DNA of 64,000 nucleotides, from contig CM076148.1 in assembly GCA_038025085.1 (NCBI GenBank), forward strand, positions 16,446,501-16,510,500, in the 5' to 3' direction. The position numbers were made by a program, and so were the translations under genes. The DNA is from Tetragonia tetragonoides. Taxonomy: Eukaryota > Streptophyta > Magnoliopsida > Caryophyllales > Aizoaceae. Positions within the stretch are counted from its first letter, which is position 1; every line of letters begins with the position of its first letter. Below, one piece after another: positions 24,222-35,602 of this stretch. The notes beneath the pieces are model-generated. The model saw nothing but the letters and a program-made list of their open reading frames with translations. It was not told where the DNA came from and made no database searches.

Positions 24222-24340
24222 AGGGTGCAACACAAGGACTTCCCAGGAGGTCACCCATCCTAGTACTACTCTTGCCCAAGCACACTTAACTGCGGAGTTC
24301 TGATGGGATCCGGTGCATTAGAGCTGGTATGATCGCACCC
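24222..24340 (-). rRNA. 5S rRNA copy 72
   Basis: Type I with A19T, C57T, G68A, C107T; three of the four are CpG transitions. Confidence 0.91.
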
Positions 24341-24561
24341 ATCAATCTATTGCACAATATTTGTTTTAACCTTGTTCTTACAGCCATTTCTCACTTTTCG
24401 TGTGTCTCTTTTATTCGAAAATCAACGGTTTCTACTTAAAACACAACACGTCTCCCGAAATCTTTTATACTAGTGTATTCTGATTCTAAACAGCGTTTTA
24501 AATAAGGCTACATAAAAATTTAAAAAATAAAAAAAAATTCTAAAAAATGTAGATTTAGAAG

Positions 24562-24680
24562 AGGGTGCAACACGAGGACTTCCCAGGAGGTCACCCATCC
24601 TAGTACTACTCTCGCCAAAGCACGCTTAACTGCGGAGTTCTGATGGGATCCGGTGCATTAGTGCTGGTATGATCGCACCC
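24562..24680 (-). rRNA. 5S rRNA copy 73
   Basis: Type I with G64T. Confidence 0.94.
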
Positions 24681-24904
24681 ATCAATCTATTACACAATAT
24701 TTGTTTTAACCTTGTTCTTACAGCCATTTCTCACTTTTCGTGTGTCTCTTTTATTCGAAAATCAACGGTTTCTACTTAAAACACAACACGTCTCCCGAAA
24801 TCTTTTATACTAGCGTTTTCTGATTCTAAACAACGTTTTAAATAAGGGTACATAAAAATAAAAATTTAATAAAATAAAAATTTTAAAAAATGAAGATTTA
24901 AAAA

Positions 24905-25023
24905 GGGATGCAACACGAGGACTTCCCAGAAGGTCACCAATCCTAGTACTACTCTCGCCCAAGCACGCTTAACTGCGGAGTTCTGATGGGATCCGGTGCA
25001 TTAGTGCTGGTATGATCGCACCC
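24905..25023 (-). rRNA. 5S rRNA copy 74
   Basis: Type II with G85T. Confidence 0.94.
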
Positions 25024-25243
25024 ATCAATCTATTGCACAATATTTGTTTTAACCTTGTTCTTACAGCCATTTCTCACTTTTCGTGTGTCTCTTTTATTCG
25101 AAAATCAACGGTTTCTACTTAAAACACAACACGTCTCCCGAAATCTTTTATACTAGTGTATTCTGATTCTAAACAGCGTTTTAAATAAGGCTACATAAAA
25201 ATTAAAAAAATAAAAAAAATTCTAAATAATGAAGATTTAAAAG

Positions 25244-25364
25244 AGGGTGCAACACGAGGACTTCCCAGGAGGTCACCCCCATCCTAGTACTACTCTCGCC
25301 CAAGCACGCTTAACTGCTGAAGTCTGATGGGATCCGGTGCATTAGTGCTGGTATGATCGCACCC
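25244..25364 (-). rRNA. 5S rRNA copy 75
   Basis: Type I, 121 nt, with two extra G in the GGG of box C (RNA 85-87), plus A43C, C44T, C47A. The insertion is likely to harm TFIIIA binding. Confidence 0.86.
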
Positions 25365-25584
25365 ATTAATCTATTGCACAATATTTGTTTTAACCTTGTT
25401 CTTACAGCCATTTCTTACTTTTCGTATGTCTCTTTTATTCGAAAATCAACGGTTTCTACTTAAAACACAACACGTCTCCCGAAATCTTTTATACTAGTGT
25501 ATTCTGATTCTAAACAGCGTTTTAAATAAGGCTACATAAAAATTAAAAAAATAAAAAAAATTCTAAAAAATGAAGATTTAAAAG

Positions 25585-25703
25585 AGGGTGCAACACGAGG
25601 ACTTCCCAGGAGGTCACCCATCCTAGTACTACTCTCGCCCAAGCGCGCTTAACTGCGGAGTTCTGATGGGATCCGGTGCATTAGTGCTGGTATGATCGCA
25701 CCC
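25585..25703 (-). rRNA. 5S rRNA copy 76
   Basis: Type I with T59C. Confidence 0.95.
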
Positions 25704-25923
25704 ATCAATCTATTGCACAATTTTTGTTTTAACCTTGTTCCTACAGCCATTTCTCACTTTTCGTGTGTCTCTTTTATTCAAAAATCAACGGTTTCTACTT
25801 AAAACACAACACGTCTCCCGAAATCTTTTATACTAGTGTTTTCTGATTCTAAACAACGTTTTAAATAAGGGTACATAAAAATTAAAAAAATAAAAAAAAT
25901 TCTAAAAAATGAAGATTTAAAAG

Positions 25924-26042
25924 AGGGTGCAACACGAGGACTTCCCAGGAGGTCACCCATCCTAGTACTACTCTCGCCCATGCACGCTTAACTGCGGAGT
26001 TCTGATGGGATCCGGTGCATTAGTGCTGGTATGATCGCACTC
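25924..26042 (-). rRNA. 5S rRNA copy 77
   Basis: Type I with G2A and T62A. Confidence 0.93.
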
Positions 26043-26266
26043 ATCAATCTATTGCACAATATTTGTTTTAACCTTGTTCTTACAGCCATTTCTCACTTTT
26101 CGTGTGTCTCTTTTATTCGAAAATCAACGGTTTCTACTTAAAACACAACACGTCTCCCAAAATCTTTTATACTAGTGTTTTCTGATTCTAAACAACGTTT
26201 TAAATAAGTGTACATAAAAATAAAAATTTAATAAAATAAAAATTTTAAAAAATGAAGATTTAAAAA

Positions 26267-26385
26267 GGGATGCAACACGAGGACTTCCCAGAAGGTCACC
26301 CATCCTAGTACTACTCTCGCCCAAGCACGCTTGACTGCGGAGTTCTGATGGGATCCGGTGCATTAGTGCTAGTATGATCGCACCC
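26267..26385 (-). rRNA. 5S rRNA copy 78
   Basis: Type II with C15T and T53C; equivalent of copies 60 and 70. Confidence 0.94.
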
Positions 26386-26605
26386 ATCAATCTATTGCAC
26401 AATATTTGTTTTAACCTTGTTCTTACAGCCATTTCTCACTTTTCGTGTGTCTCTTTTATTCGAAAATCAACGGTTTCTACTTAAAACACAACACGTCTCC
26501 CGAAATCTTTTATACTAGTGTTTTCTGATTCTAAACAACGTTTTAAATAAGGGTACATAAAAATTAAAAAAATAAAAAAAATTCTAAAAAATGAAGATTT
26601 AAAAG

Positions 26606-26724
26606 AGGGTGCAACACGCGGACTTCCCAGGAGGTCACCCATCCTAGTACTACTCTCGCCCAAGCACGCTTAACTGCGGAGTTCTGATGGGATCCGGTGC
26701 ATTAGTGCTGGTATGATCGCACCC
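26606..26724 (-). rRNA. 5S rRNA copy 79
   Basis: Type I with T106G. Confidence 0.95.
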
Positions 26725-26944
26725 ATCAATCTATTGCACAATATTTGTTTTAACCTTGTTCTTACAGCCATTTCTCACTTTTCGTGTGTCTCTTTTATTC
26801 GAAAATCAACGGTTTCTACTTAAAACACAACACGTCTCCCGAAATCTTTTATACTAGTGTTTTCTGATTCTAAACAGCGTTTTAAATAAGGGTACATAAA
26901 AATTAAAAAAATAAAAAAAATTCTAAAAAATGAAGATTTAAAAG

Positions 26945-27063
26945 AGGGTGCAACACGAGGACTTCCCAGGAGGTCACCCATCCTAGTACTACTCTCGCCC
27001 AAGCACGCTTAACTGCGGAGTTCTGATGGGATCCGGTGCATTAGTGCTGGTATGATCGCACCC
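26945..27063 (-). rRNA. 5S rRNA copy 80
   Basis: Type I with no change noticed. Confidence 0.96.
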
Positions 27064-27287
27064 ATCAATCTATTGCACAATATTTGTTTTAACCTTGTTC
27101 TTACAGCCATTTCTCACTTTTCGTGTGTCTCTTTTATTCGAAAATCAACGGTTTCTACTTAAAACACAATACGTCTCCCGAAATCTTTTATACTAGTGTT
27201 TTCTGATTCTAAACAACGTTTTAAATAAGGGTACATAAAAATAAAAATTTAATAAAATAAAAATTTAAAAAAATGAAGATTTAAAAA

Positions 27288-27406
27288 GGGATGCAACACG
27301 AGGACTTCCCAGAAGGTCACCAATCCTAGTACTACTCTCGCCCAAGCACGCTTAACTGCGGAGTTCTGATGGGATCCGGTGCATTAGTGCTGGTATGATC
27401 GCACCC
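27288..27406 (-). rRNA. 5S rRNA copy 81
   Basis: Type II with G85T; starts a 7-unit block. Confidence 0.94.
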
Positions 27407-27630
27407 ATCAATCTATTGCACAATATTTGTTTTAACCTTGTTCTTACAGCCATTTCTCACTTTTCGTGTGTCTCTTTTATTCGAAAATCAACGGTTTCTA
27501 CTTAAAACACAACACGTCTCCCGAAATCTTTTATACTAGTGTTTTCTGATTCTAAACAACGTTTTAAATAAGGGTACATAAAAATAAAAATTTAATAAAA
27601 TAAAAATTTTAAAAAATGAAGATTTAAAAA

Positions 27631-27749
27631 GGGATGCAACACGAGGACTTCCCAGAAGGTCACCCATCCTAGTACTACTCTCGCCCAACCGAGCTTAACT
27701 GCGGAGTTCTGATGGGATCCGGTGCATTAGTGCTGGTATGATCGCACCC
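27631..27749 (-). rRNA. 5S rRNA copy 82
   Basis: Type II with G58T, T59C, C61G, all in box A. Its upstream box reads all A where others have AAACAAA. Confidence 0.9.
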
Positions 27750-27968
27750 ATCAATCTATTGCACAATATTTTTTTTAACCTTGTTCTCACTGCCATTTCT
27801 CACTTTTCGTGTGTCTCTTTTATTCGAAAATCAACGATTTCTACTTAAAACACAACACGTCTCCCGAAATCTTTTATACTAGTGTTTTCTGATTCTAAAC
27901 AACGTTTTAAATAAGGGTACATAAAAATAAAAATTTAATAAAATAAAACTTTAAAAAAATGAAGATTT

Positions 27969-27973
27969 AAAAA
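27969..27973 (-). terminator. Pol III T-run stop of a type II copy
   Basis: In copy 83 five T directly follow the TCCC end in RNA sense, one base closer to the gene than in type I. This is the usual arrangement for type II and III units. Confidence 0.75.
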
Positions 27974-28092
27974 GGGATGCAACACGAGGACTTCCCAGAA
28001 GGTCACCCATCCTAGTACTACTCTCGCCCAAGCACGCTTAACTGCGGAGTTCTGATGGGATCCGGTGCATTAGTGCTGGTATGATCGCACCC
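27974..28092 (-). rRNA. 5S rRNA copy 83, reference type II gene
   Basis: Only the type II marks C94T, C116T and T119C are seen. The 3' end TCCC makes G3 face U116, a wobble pair in place of the G-C of type I. Confidence 0.96.
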
Positions 28093-28311
28093 ATCAATCT
28101 ATTGCACAATATTTGTTTCAACCTTGTTCTTACAGCCATTTCTCACTTTTCGTGTGTCTCTTTTATTCGAAAATCAACGGTTTCTACTTAAAACACAACA
28201 CGTCTCCCGAAATCTTTTATACTAGTGTATTCTGATTCTAAACAGCGTTTTAAATAAGGCTACATAAAAATTAAAAAAATAAAAAAATTCTAAAAAATGA
28301 AGATTTAAAAG

Positions 28312-28430
28312 AGGGTGCAACACGAGGACTTCCCAGGAGGTCACCCATCCTAGTACTACTCTCGCCCAAGCACGCTTAACTGCGGAGTTCTGATGGGATC
28401 CGGTGCATTAGTGCTGGTATGATCGCACCC
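28312..28430 (-). rRNA. 5S rRNA copy 84
   Basis: Type I with no change noticed. Confidence 0.96.
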
Positions 28431-28651
28431 ATCAATCTATTGCACAATATTTCATTTAACCTTGTTCTTACAGCTATTTCTCACTTTTCGTGTGTCTCTT
28501 TATTTCGAAAATCAACGGTTTCTACTTAAAACACAACACGTCTCCCGAAATCTTTTATACTAGTGTATTCTGATTCTAAACAGCGTTTTAAATAAGGCTA
28601 CATAAAAATTAAAAAAATAAAAAAAAATTCTAAAAAATGAAGATTTAAAAG

Positions 28652-28770
28652 AGGGTGCAACACGAGGACTTCCCAGGAGGTCACCTATCCTAGTACTACT
28701 CTCGCCCAAGCACGCTTAACTGCGGAGTTCTGATGGGATCCGGTGCATTAGTGCTGCTTTGATCGCACCC
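28652..28770 (-). rRNA. 5S rRNA copy 85
   Basis: Type I with T12A, C14G, G85A. Confidence 0.93.
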
Positions 28771-28990
28771 ATCATTCTATTGCACAATATTTGTTTTAAC
28801 CTTGTTCTTACAGCCATTTCTCATTTTTAGTTTGTCTCTTTTATTCGAAAATCAACGGTTTCTACTTAAAACACAACACGTCTCCCGAAATCTTTTATAC
28901 TAGTGTTTTCTGATTCTAAACAACGTTTTAAATAAGGCTACATAAAAATAAAAAAAATAAAAAAAATTCTAAAAAATGAAGATTTAAAAG

Positions 28991-29109
28991 AGGGTGCAAC
29001 ACGAGGACTTCCCAGGAGGTCACCCATCCTAGTACTACTCTCGCCCAAGCACGCTTCACTGCGGAGTTCTGATGGGATCCGGGGCATTAGTGCTGGTATG
29101 ATCGCACCC
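28991..29109 (-). rRNA. 5S rRNA copy 86
   Basis: Type I with A27C and T53G. Confidence 0.94.
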
Positions 29110-29331
29110 ATCAATCTATTGCACAATATTTGTTTTAACCTTGTTCTTACAGCCATTTCTCACTTTTCGTGTGTCTCTTTTATTCGAAAATCAACGGTTT
29201 CTACTTAAAACACAACACGTCTCCCGAAATCTTTTATACTAGTGTATTCTGATTCTAAACAGCGTTTTAAATAAGGCTACATAAAAATTAAAAAAATAAA
29301 AAAAAAATTCTAAAAAATGAAGATTTAAAAG

Positions 29332-29450
29332 AGGGTGCAACACGAGTACTTCCCAGGAGGTCACCCATCCTAGTACTACTCTCGCCCAAGCACGCTTGAC
29401 TGCGGAGTTCTGATGGGATCCGGTGCATTAGTGCTGCTTTGATCGCACCC
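29332..29450 (-). rRNA. 5S rRNA copy 87
   Basis: Type I with T12A, C14G, T53C, C104A; ends the block. Confidence 0.92.
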
Positions 29451-29674
29451 ATCAATCTATTGCACAATATTAGTTTTAACCTTGTTCTTACAGCCATTTC
29501 TCATTTTTCGTTTGTCTCTTTTATTCGAAAATCAACGGTTTCTACTTAAAACACAATACGTCTCCCGAAATCTTTTATACTAGTGTTTTCTGATTCTAAA
29601 CAACGTTTTAAATAAGGGTACATAAAAATAAAAATTTAATAAAATAAAAATTTAAAAAAATGAAGATTTAAAAA

Positions 29675-29793
29675 GGGATGCAACACGAGGACTTCCCAGA
29701 AGGTCACCAATCCTAGTACTACTCTCGCCCAAGCACGCTTAACTGCGGAGTTCTGATGGGATCCGGTGCATTAGTGCTGGTATGATCGCACCC
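29675..29793 (-). rRNA. 5S rRNA copy 88
   Basis: Type II with G85T; starts a 5-unit block. Confidence 0.94.
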
Positions 29794-30017
29794 ATCAATC
29801 TATTGCACAATATTTGTTTTAACCTTGTTCTTACAGCCATTTCTCACTTTTCGTGTGTCTCTTTTATTCGAAAATCAACGGTTTCTACTTAAAACACAAC
29901 ACGTCTCCCGAAATCTTTTATACTAGTGTTTTCTGATTCTAAACAACGTTTTAAATAAGGGTACATAAAAATAAAAATTTAATAAAATAAAAATTTTAAA
30001 AAATGAAGATTTAAAAA

Positions 30018-30136
30018 GGGATGCAACACGAGGACTTCCCAGAAGGTCACCCATCCTAGTACTACTCTCGCCCAACCGAGCTTAACTGCGGAGTTCTGAT
30101 GGGATCCGGTGCATTAGTGCTGGTATGATCGCACCC
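30018..30136 (-). rRNA. 5S rRNA copy 89
   Basis: Type II with G58T, T59C, C61G, as in copy 82. Confidence 0.9.
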
Positions 30137-30360
30137 ATCAATCTATTGCACAATATTTTTTTTAACCTTGTTCTCACTGCCATTTCTCACTTTTCGTGTG
30201 TCTCTTTTATTCGAAAATCAACGATTTCTACTTAAAACACAACACGTCTCCCGAAATCTTTTATACTAGTGTTTTCTGATTCTAAACAACGTTTTAAATA
30301 AGGGTACATAAAAATAAAAATTTAATAAAATAAAACTTTAAAAAAATGAAGATTTAAAAA

Positions 30361-30479
30361 GGGATGCAACACGAGGACTTCCCAGAAGGTCACCCATCCT
30401 AGTACTACTCTCGCCCAAGCACGCTTAACTGCGGAGTTCTGATGGGATCCGGTGCATTAGTGCTGGTATGATCGCACCC
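30361..30479 (-). rRNA. 5S rRNA copy 90
   Basis: Type II with no further change noticed. Confidence 0.95.
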
Positions 30480-30698
30480 ATCAATCTATTGCACAATATT
30501 TGTTTCAACCTTGTTCTTACAGCCATTTCTCACTTTTCGTGTGTCTCTTTTATTCGAAAATCAACGGTTTCTACTTAAAACACAACACGTCTCCCGAAAT
30601 CTTTTATACTAGTGTATTCTGATTCTAAACAGCGTTTTAAATAAGGCTACATAAAAATTAAAAAAATAAAAAAATTCTAAAAAATGAAGATTTAAAAG

Positions 30699-30817
30699 AG
30701 GGTGCAACACGAGGACTTCCCAGGAGGTCACCCATCCTAGTACTACTCTCGCCCAAGCACGCTTAACTGCGGAGTTCTGATGGGATCCGGGGCATTAGTG
30801 CTGGTATGATGGCACCC
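30699..30817 (-). rRNA. 5S rRNA copy 91
   Basis: Type I with G7C and A27C. Left spacer resembles that of copy 84, gene body resembles copy 86. Confidence 0.92.
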
Positions 30818-31038
30818 ATCAATCTATTGCACAATATTTGTTTTAACCTTGTTCTTACAGCCATTTCTCACTTTTCGTGTGTCTCTTTTATTCGAAAATC
30901 AACGGTTTCTACTTAAAACACAACACGTCTCCCGAAATCTTTTATACTAGTGTATTCTGATTCTAAACAGCGTTTTAAATAAGGCTACATAAAAATTAAA
31001 AAAATAAAAAAAAATTCTAAAAAATGAAGATTTAAAAG

Positions 31039-31157
31039 AGGGTGCAACACGAGTACTTCCCAGGAGGTGACCCATCCTAGTACTACTCTCGCCCAAGCAC
31101 GCTTGATTGCGGAGTTCTGATGGGATCCGGTGCATTAGTGCTGCTTTGATCGCACCC
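31039..31157 (-). rRNA. 5S rRNA copy 92
   Basis: Type I with T12A, C14G, G51A, T53C, G89C, C104A. G89C is in box C. Confidence 0.89.
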
Positions 31158-31381
31158 ATCAATCTATTGCACAATATTAGTTTTAACCTTGTTCTTACAG
31201 CCATTTCTCATTTTTCGTTTGTCTCTTTTATTCGAAAATCAACGGTTTCTACTTAAAACACAATACGTCTCCCGAAATCTTTTATACTAGTGTTTTCTGA
31301 TTCTAAACAACGTTTTAAATAAGGGTACATAAAAATAAAAATTTAATAAAATAAAAATTTAAAAAAATGAAGATTTAAAAA

Positions 31382-31500
31382 GGGATGCAACACGAGGACT
31401 TCCCAGAAGGTCACCAATCCTAGTACTACTCTCGCCCAAGCACGCTTAACTGCGGAGTTCTGATGGGATCCGGTGCATTAGTGCTGGTATGATCGCACCC
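31382..31500 (-). rRNA. 5S rRNA copy 93
   Basis: Type II with G85T; starts a 5-unit block. Confidence 0.94.
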
Positions 31501-31724
31501 ATCAATCTATTGCACAATATTTGTTTTAACCTTGTTCTTACAGCCATTTCTCACTTTTCGTGTGTCTCTTTTATTCGAAAATCAACGGTTTCTACTTAAA
31601 ACACAACACGTCTCCCGAAATCTTTTATACTAGTGTTTTCTGATTCTAAACAACGTTTTAAATAAGGGTACATAAAAATAAAAATTTAATAAAATAAAAA
31701 TTTAAAAAAATGAAGATTTAAAAA

Positions 31725-31843
31725 AGGATGCAACACGAGGACTTCCCAGAAGGTCACCCATCCTAGTACTACTCTCGCCCAAGCGAGCTTAACTGCGGAG
31801 TTCTGATGGGATCCGGTGCATTAGTGCTGGTATGATCGCACCC
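31725..31843 (-). rRNA. 5S rRNA copy 94
   Basis: Type II with G58T, T59C, and T as the last base (TCCT end). Confidence 0.92.
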
Positions 31844-32067
31844 ATCAATCTATTGCACAATATTTTTTTTAACCTTGTTCTCACTGCCATTTCTCACTTT
31901 TCGTGTGTCTCTTTTATTCGAAAATCAACGGTTTCTACTTAAAACACAACACGTCTCCCGAAATCTTTTATACTAGTGTTTTCTGATTCTAAACAACGTT
32001 TTAAATAAGGGTACATAAAAATAAAAATTTAATAAAATAAAACTTTAAAAAAATGAAGATTTAAAAA

Positions 32068-32186
32068 GGGATGCAACACGAGGACTTCCCAGGAGGTCAC
32101 CCATCCTAGTACTACTCTCGCCCAAGCACGCTTAACTGCGGAGTTCTGATGGGATCCGGTGCATTAGTGCTGCTTTGATCGCACCC
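32068..32186 (-). rRNA. 5S rRNA copy 95, chimeric
   Basis: The TCCC end and the AAAACTTT spacer to its left are those of copy 83. The rest of the gene (C94, C14G, T12A) and the spacer to its right are those of copy 85. It looks like a fusion of the two. Confidence 0.92.
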
Positions 32187-32406
32187 ATCATTCTATTGCA
32201 CAATATTTGTTTTAACCTTGTTCTTACAGCCATTTCTCATTTTTAGTTTGTCTCTTTTATTCGAAAATCAACGGTTTCTACTTAAAACACAACACGTCTC
32301 CCGAAATCTTTTATACTAGTGTTTTCTGATTCTAAACAACGTTTTAAATAAGGCTACATAAAAATAAAAAAAATAAAAAAAATTCTAAAAAATGAAGATT
32401 TAAAAG

Positions 32407-32525
32407 AGGGTGCAACACGAGGACTTCCCAGGAGGTCACCCATCCTAGTACTACTCTCGCCCAAGCACGCTTAACTGCGGAGTTCTGATGGGATCCGGGG
32501 CATTAGTGCTGGTATGATCGCACCC
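32407..32525 (-). rRNA. 5S rRNA copy 96
   Basis: Type I with A27C. Confidence 0.95.
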
Positions 32526-32747
32526 ATCAATCTATTGCACAATATTTGTTTTAACCTTGTTCTTACAGCCATTTCTCACTTTTCGTGTGTCTCTTTTATT
32601 CGAAAATCAACGGTTTCTACTTAAAACACAACACGTCTCCCGAAATCTTTTATACTAGTGTATTCTGATTCTAAACAGCGTTTTAAATAAGGCTACATAA
32701 AAATTAAAAAAATAAAAAAAAAATTCTAAAAAATGAAGATTTAAAAG

Positions 32748-32866
32748 AGGGTGCAACACGAGTACTTCCCAGGAGGTCACCCATCCTAGTACTACTCTCG
32801 CCCAAGCACGCTTGACTGCGGAGTTCTGATGGGATCCGGTGCATTAGTGCTGCTTTGATCGCACCC
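32748..32866 (-). rRNA. 5S rRNA copy 97
   Basis: Type I with T12A, C14G, T53C, C104A, as in copy 87. Confidence 0.92.
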
Positions 32867-33090
32867 ATCAATCTATTGCACAATATTAGTTTTAACCTTG
32901 TTCTTACAGCCATTTCTCATTTTTCGTTTGTCTCTTTTATTCGAAAATCAACGGTTTCTACTTAAAACACAATACGTCTCCCGAAATCTTTTATACTAGT
33001 GTTTTCTGATTCTAAACAACGTTTTAAATAAGGGTACATAAAAATAAAAATTTAATAAAATAAAAATTTAAAAAAATGAAGATTTAAAAA

Positions 33091-33209
33091 GGGATGCAAC
33101 ACGAGGACTTCCCAGAAGGTCACCAATCCTAGTACTACTCTCGCCCAAGCACGCTTAACTGCGGAGTTCTGATGGGATCCGGTGCATTAGTGCTGGTATG
33201 ATCGCACCC
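33091..33209 (-). rRNA. 5S rRNA copy 98
   Basis: Type II with G85T; starts a 5-unit block. Confidence 0.94.
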
Positions 33210-33433
33210 ATCAATCTATTGCACAATATTTGTTTTAACCTTGTTCTTACAGCCATTTCTCACTTTTCGTGTGTCTCTTTTATTCGAAAATCAACGGTTT
33301 CTACTTAAAACACAACACGTCTCCCGAAATCTTTTATACTAGTGTTTTCTGATTCTAAACAACGTTTTAAATAAGGGTACATAAAAATAAAAATTTAATA
33401 AAATAAAAATTTTAAAAAATGAAGATTTAAAAA

Positions 33434-33552
33434 GGGATGCAACACGAGGACTTCCCAGAAGGTCACCCATCCTAGTACTACTCTCGCCCAACCGAGCTTA
33501 ACTGCGGAGTTCTGATGGGATCCGGTGCATTAGTGCTGGTATGATCGCACCC
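33434..33552 (-). rRNA. 5S rRNA copy 99
   Basis: Type II with G58T, T59C, C61G. Confidence 0.9.
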
Positions 33553-33776
33553 ATCAATCTATTGCACAATATTTTTTTTAACCTTGTTCTCACTGCCATT
33601 TCTCACTTTTCGTGTGTCTCTTTTATTCGAAAATCAACGATTTCTACTTAAAACACAACACGTCTCCCGAAATCTTTTATACTAGTGTTTTCTGATTCTA
33701 AACAACGTTTTAAATAAGGGTACATAAAAATAAAAATTTAATAAAATAAAACTTTAAAAAAATGAAGATTTAAAAA

Positions 33777-33895
33777 GGGATGCAACACGAGGACTTCCCA
33801 GAAGGTCACCCATCCTAGTACTACTCTCGCCCAAGCACGCTTAACTGCGGAGTTCTGATGGGATCCGGTGCATTAGTGCTGGTATGATCGCACCC
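33777..33895 (-). rRNA. 5S rRNA copy 100
   Basis: Type II with no further change noticed. Confidence 0.95.
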
Positions 33896-34114
33896 ATCAA
33901 TCTATTGCACAATATTTGTTTCAACCTTGTTCTTACAGCCATTTCTCACTTTTCGTGTGTCTCTTTTATTCGAAAATCAACGGTTTCTACTTAAAACACA
34001 ACACGTCTCCCGAAATCTTTTATACTAGTGTATTCTGATTCTAAACAGCGTTTTAAATAAGGCTACATAAAAATTAAAAAAATAAAAAAATTCTAAAAAA
34101 TGAAGATTTAAAAG

Positions 34115-34233
34115 AGGGTGCAACACGAGGACTTCCCAGGAGGTCACCCATCCTAGTACTACTCTCGCCCAAGCACGCTTAACTGCGGAGTTCTGATGGG
34201 ATCCGGGGCATTAGTGCTGGTATGATCGCACCC
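34115..34233 (-). rRNA. 5S rRNA copy 101
   Basis: Type I with A27C. Confidence 0.95.
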
Positions 34234-34454
34234 ATCAATCTATTGCACAATATTTGTTTTAACCTTGTTCTTACAGCCATTTCTCACTTTTCGTGTGTCT
34301 CTTTTATTCGAAAATCAACGGTTTCTACTTAAAACACAACACGTCTCCCGAAATCTTTTATACTAGTGTATTCTGATTCTAAACAGCGTTTTAAATAAGG
34401 CTACATAAAAATTAAAAAAATAAAAAAAAATTCTAAAAAATGAAGATTTAAAAG

Positions 34455-34573
34455 AGGGTGCAACACGAGTACTTCCCAGGAGGTGACCCATCCTAGTACT
34501 ACTCTCGCCCAAGCACGCTTGATTGCGGAGTTCTGATGGGATCCGGTGCATTAGTGCTGCTTTGATCGCACCC
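34455..34573 (-). rRNA. 5S rRNA copy 102
   Basis: Type I with the six changes of copy 92. Confidence 0.89.
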
Positions 34574-34797
34574 ATCAATCTATTGCACAATATTAGTTTT
34601 AACCTTGTTCTTACAGCCATTTCTCATTTTTCGTTTGTCTCTTTTATTCGAAAATCAACGGTTTCTACTTAAAACACAATACGTCTCCCGAAATCTTTTA
34701 TACTAGTGTTTTCTGATTCTAAACAACGTTTTAAATAAGGGTACATAAAAATAAAAATTTAATAAAATAAAAATTTAAAAAAATGAAGATTTAAAAA

Positions 34798-34916
34798 GGG
34801 ATGCAACACGAGGACTTCCCAGAAGGTCACCCATCCTAGTACTACTCTCGCCCAAGCACGCTTAACTGCGGAGTTCTGATGGGATCCGGTGCATTAGTGC
34901 TGGTATGATCGCACCC
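34798..34916 (-). rRNA. 5S rRNA copy 103
   Basis: Type II with no further change; it starts a 4-unit block but lacks the G85T of other block starts. Confidence 0.95.
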
Positions 34917-35140
34917 ATCAATCTATTGCACAATATTTGTTTTAACCTTGTTCTTACAGCCATTTCTCACTTTTCGTGTGTCTCTTTTATTCGAAAATCA
35001 ACGGTTTCTACTTAAAACACAACACGTCTCCCGAAATCTTTTATACTAGTGTTTTCTGATTCTAAACAACGTTTTAAATAAGGGTACATAAAAATAAAAA
35101 TTTAATAAAATAAAAATTTAAAAAAATGAAGATTTAAAAA

Positions 35141-35259
35141 AGGATGCAACACGAGGACTTCCCAGAAGGTCACCCATCCTAGTACTACTCTCGCCCAAGC
35201 GAGCTTAACTGCGGAGTTCTGATGGGATCCGGTGCATTAGTGCTGGTATGATCGCACCC
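35141..35259 (-). rRNA. 5S rRNA copy 104
   Basis: Type II with G58T, T59C and TCCT end, as in copy 94. Confidence 0.92.
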
Positions 35260-35483
35260 ATCAATCTATTGCACAATATTTTTTTTAACCTTGTTCTCAC
35301 TGCCATTTCTCACTTTTCGTGTGTCTCTTTTATTCGAAAATCAACGGTTTCTACTTAAAACACAACACGTCTCCCGAAATCTTTTATACTAGTGTTTTCT
35401 GATTCTAAACAACGTTTTAAATAAGGGTACATAAAAATAAAAATTTAATAAAATAAAACTTTAAAAAAATGAAGATTTAAAAA

Positions 35484-35602
35484 GGGATGCAACACGAGGA
35501 CTTCCCAGAAGGTCACCCATCCTAGTACTACTCTCGCCCAAGCACGCTTAACTGCGGAGTTCTGATGGGATCCAGTGCATTAGTGCTGGTATGATCGCAC
35601 CC
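35484..35602 (-). rRNA. 5S rRNA copy 105
   Basis: Type II with C29T. Confidence 0.94.

Larger units (their letters stand above)
18437..26385. repeat. Ten-unit higher-order repeat, offset about 3403 bp, third copy shortened
   Basis: Copies 55-64, 65-74 and 75-78 align. The leading gene of each carries C47A, C44T and A43C, the next carries T59C, and so on. In the third copy, unit 77 is followed directly by the equivalent of 60/70, so two units (equivalents of 58 and 59) are missing. Confidence 0.88.

Noticed and set aside
31382..34573. Mis-assembly as the sole cause of the 5-unit blocks
   Set aside because: The blocks at 29675 and 33091 share one form and the block at 31382 has another, with its own fusion gene, so they are not simple duplicates of one read path. 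Read-level support still could not be examined.
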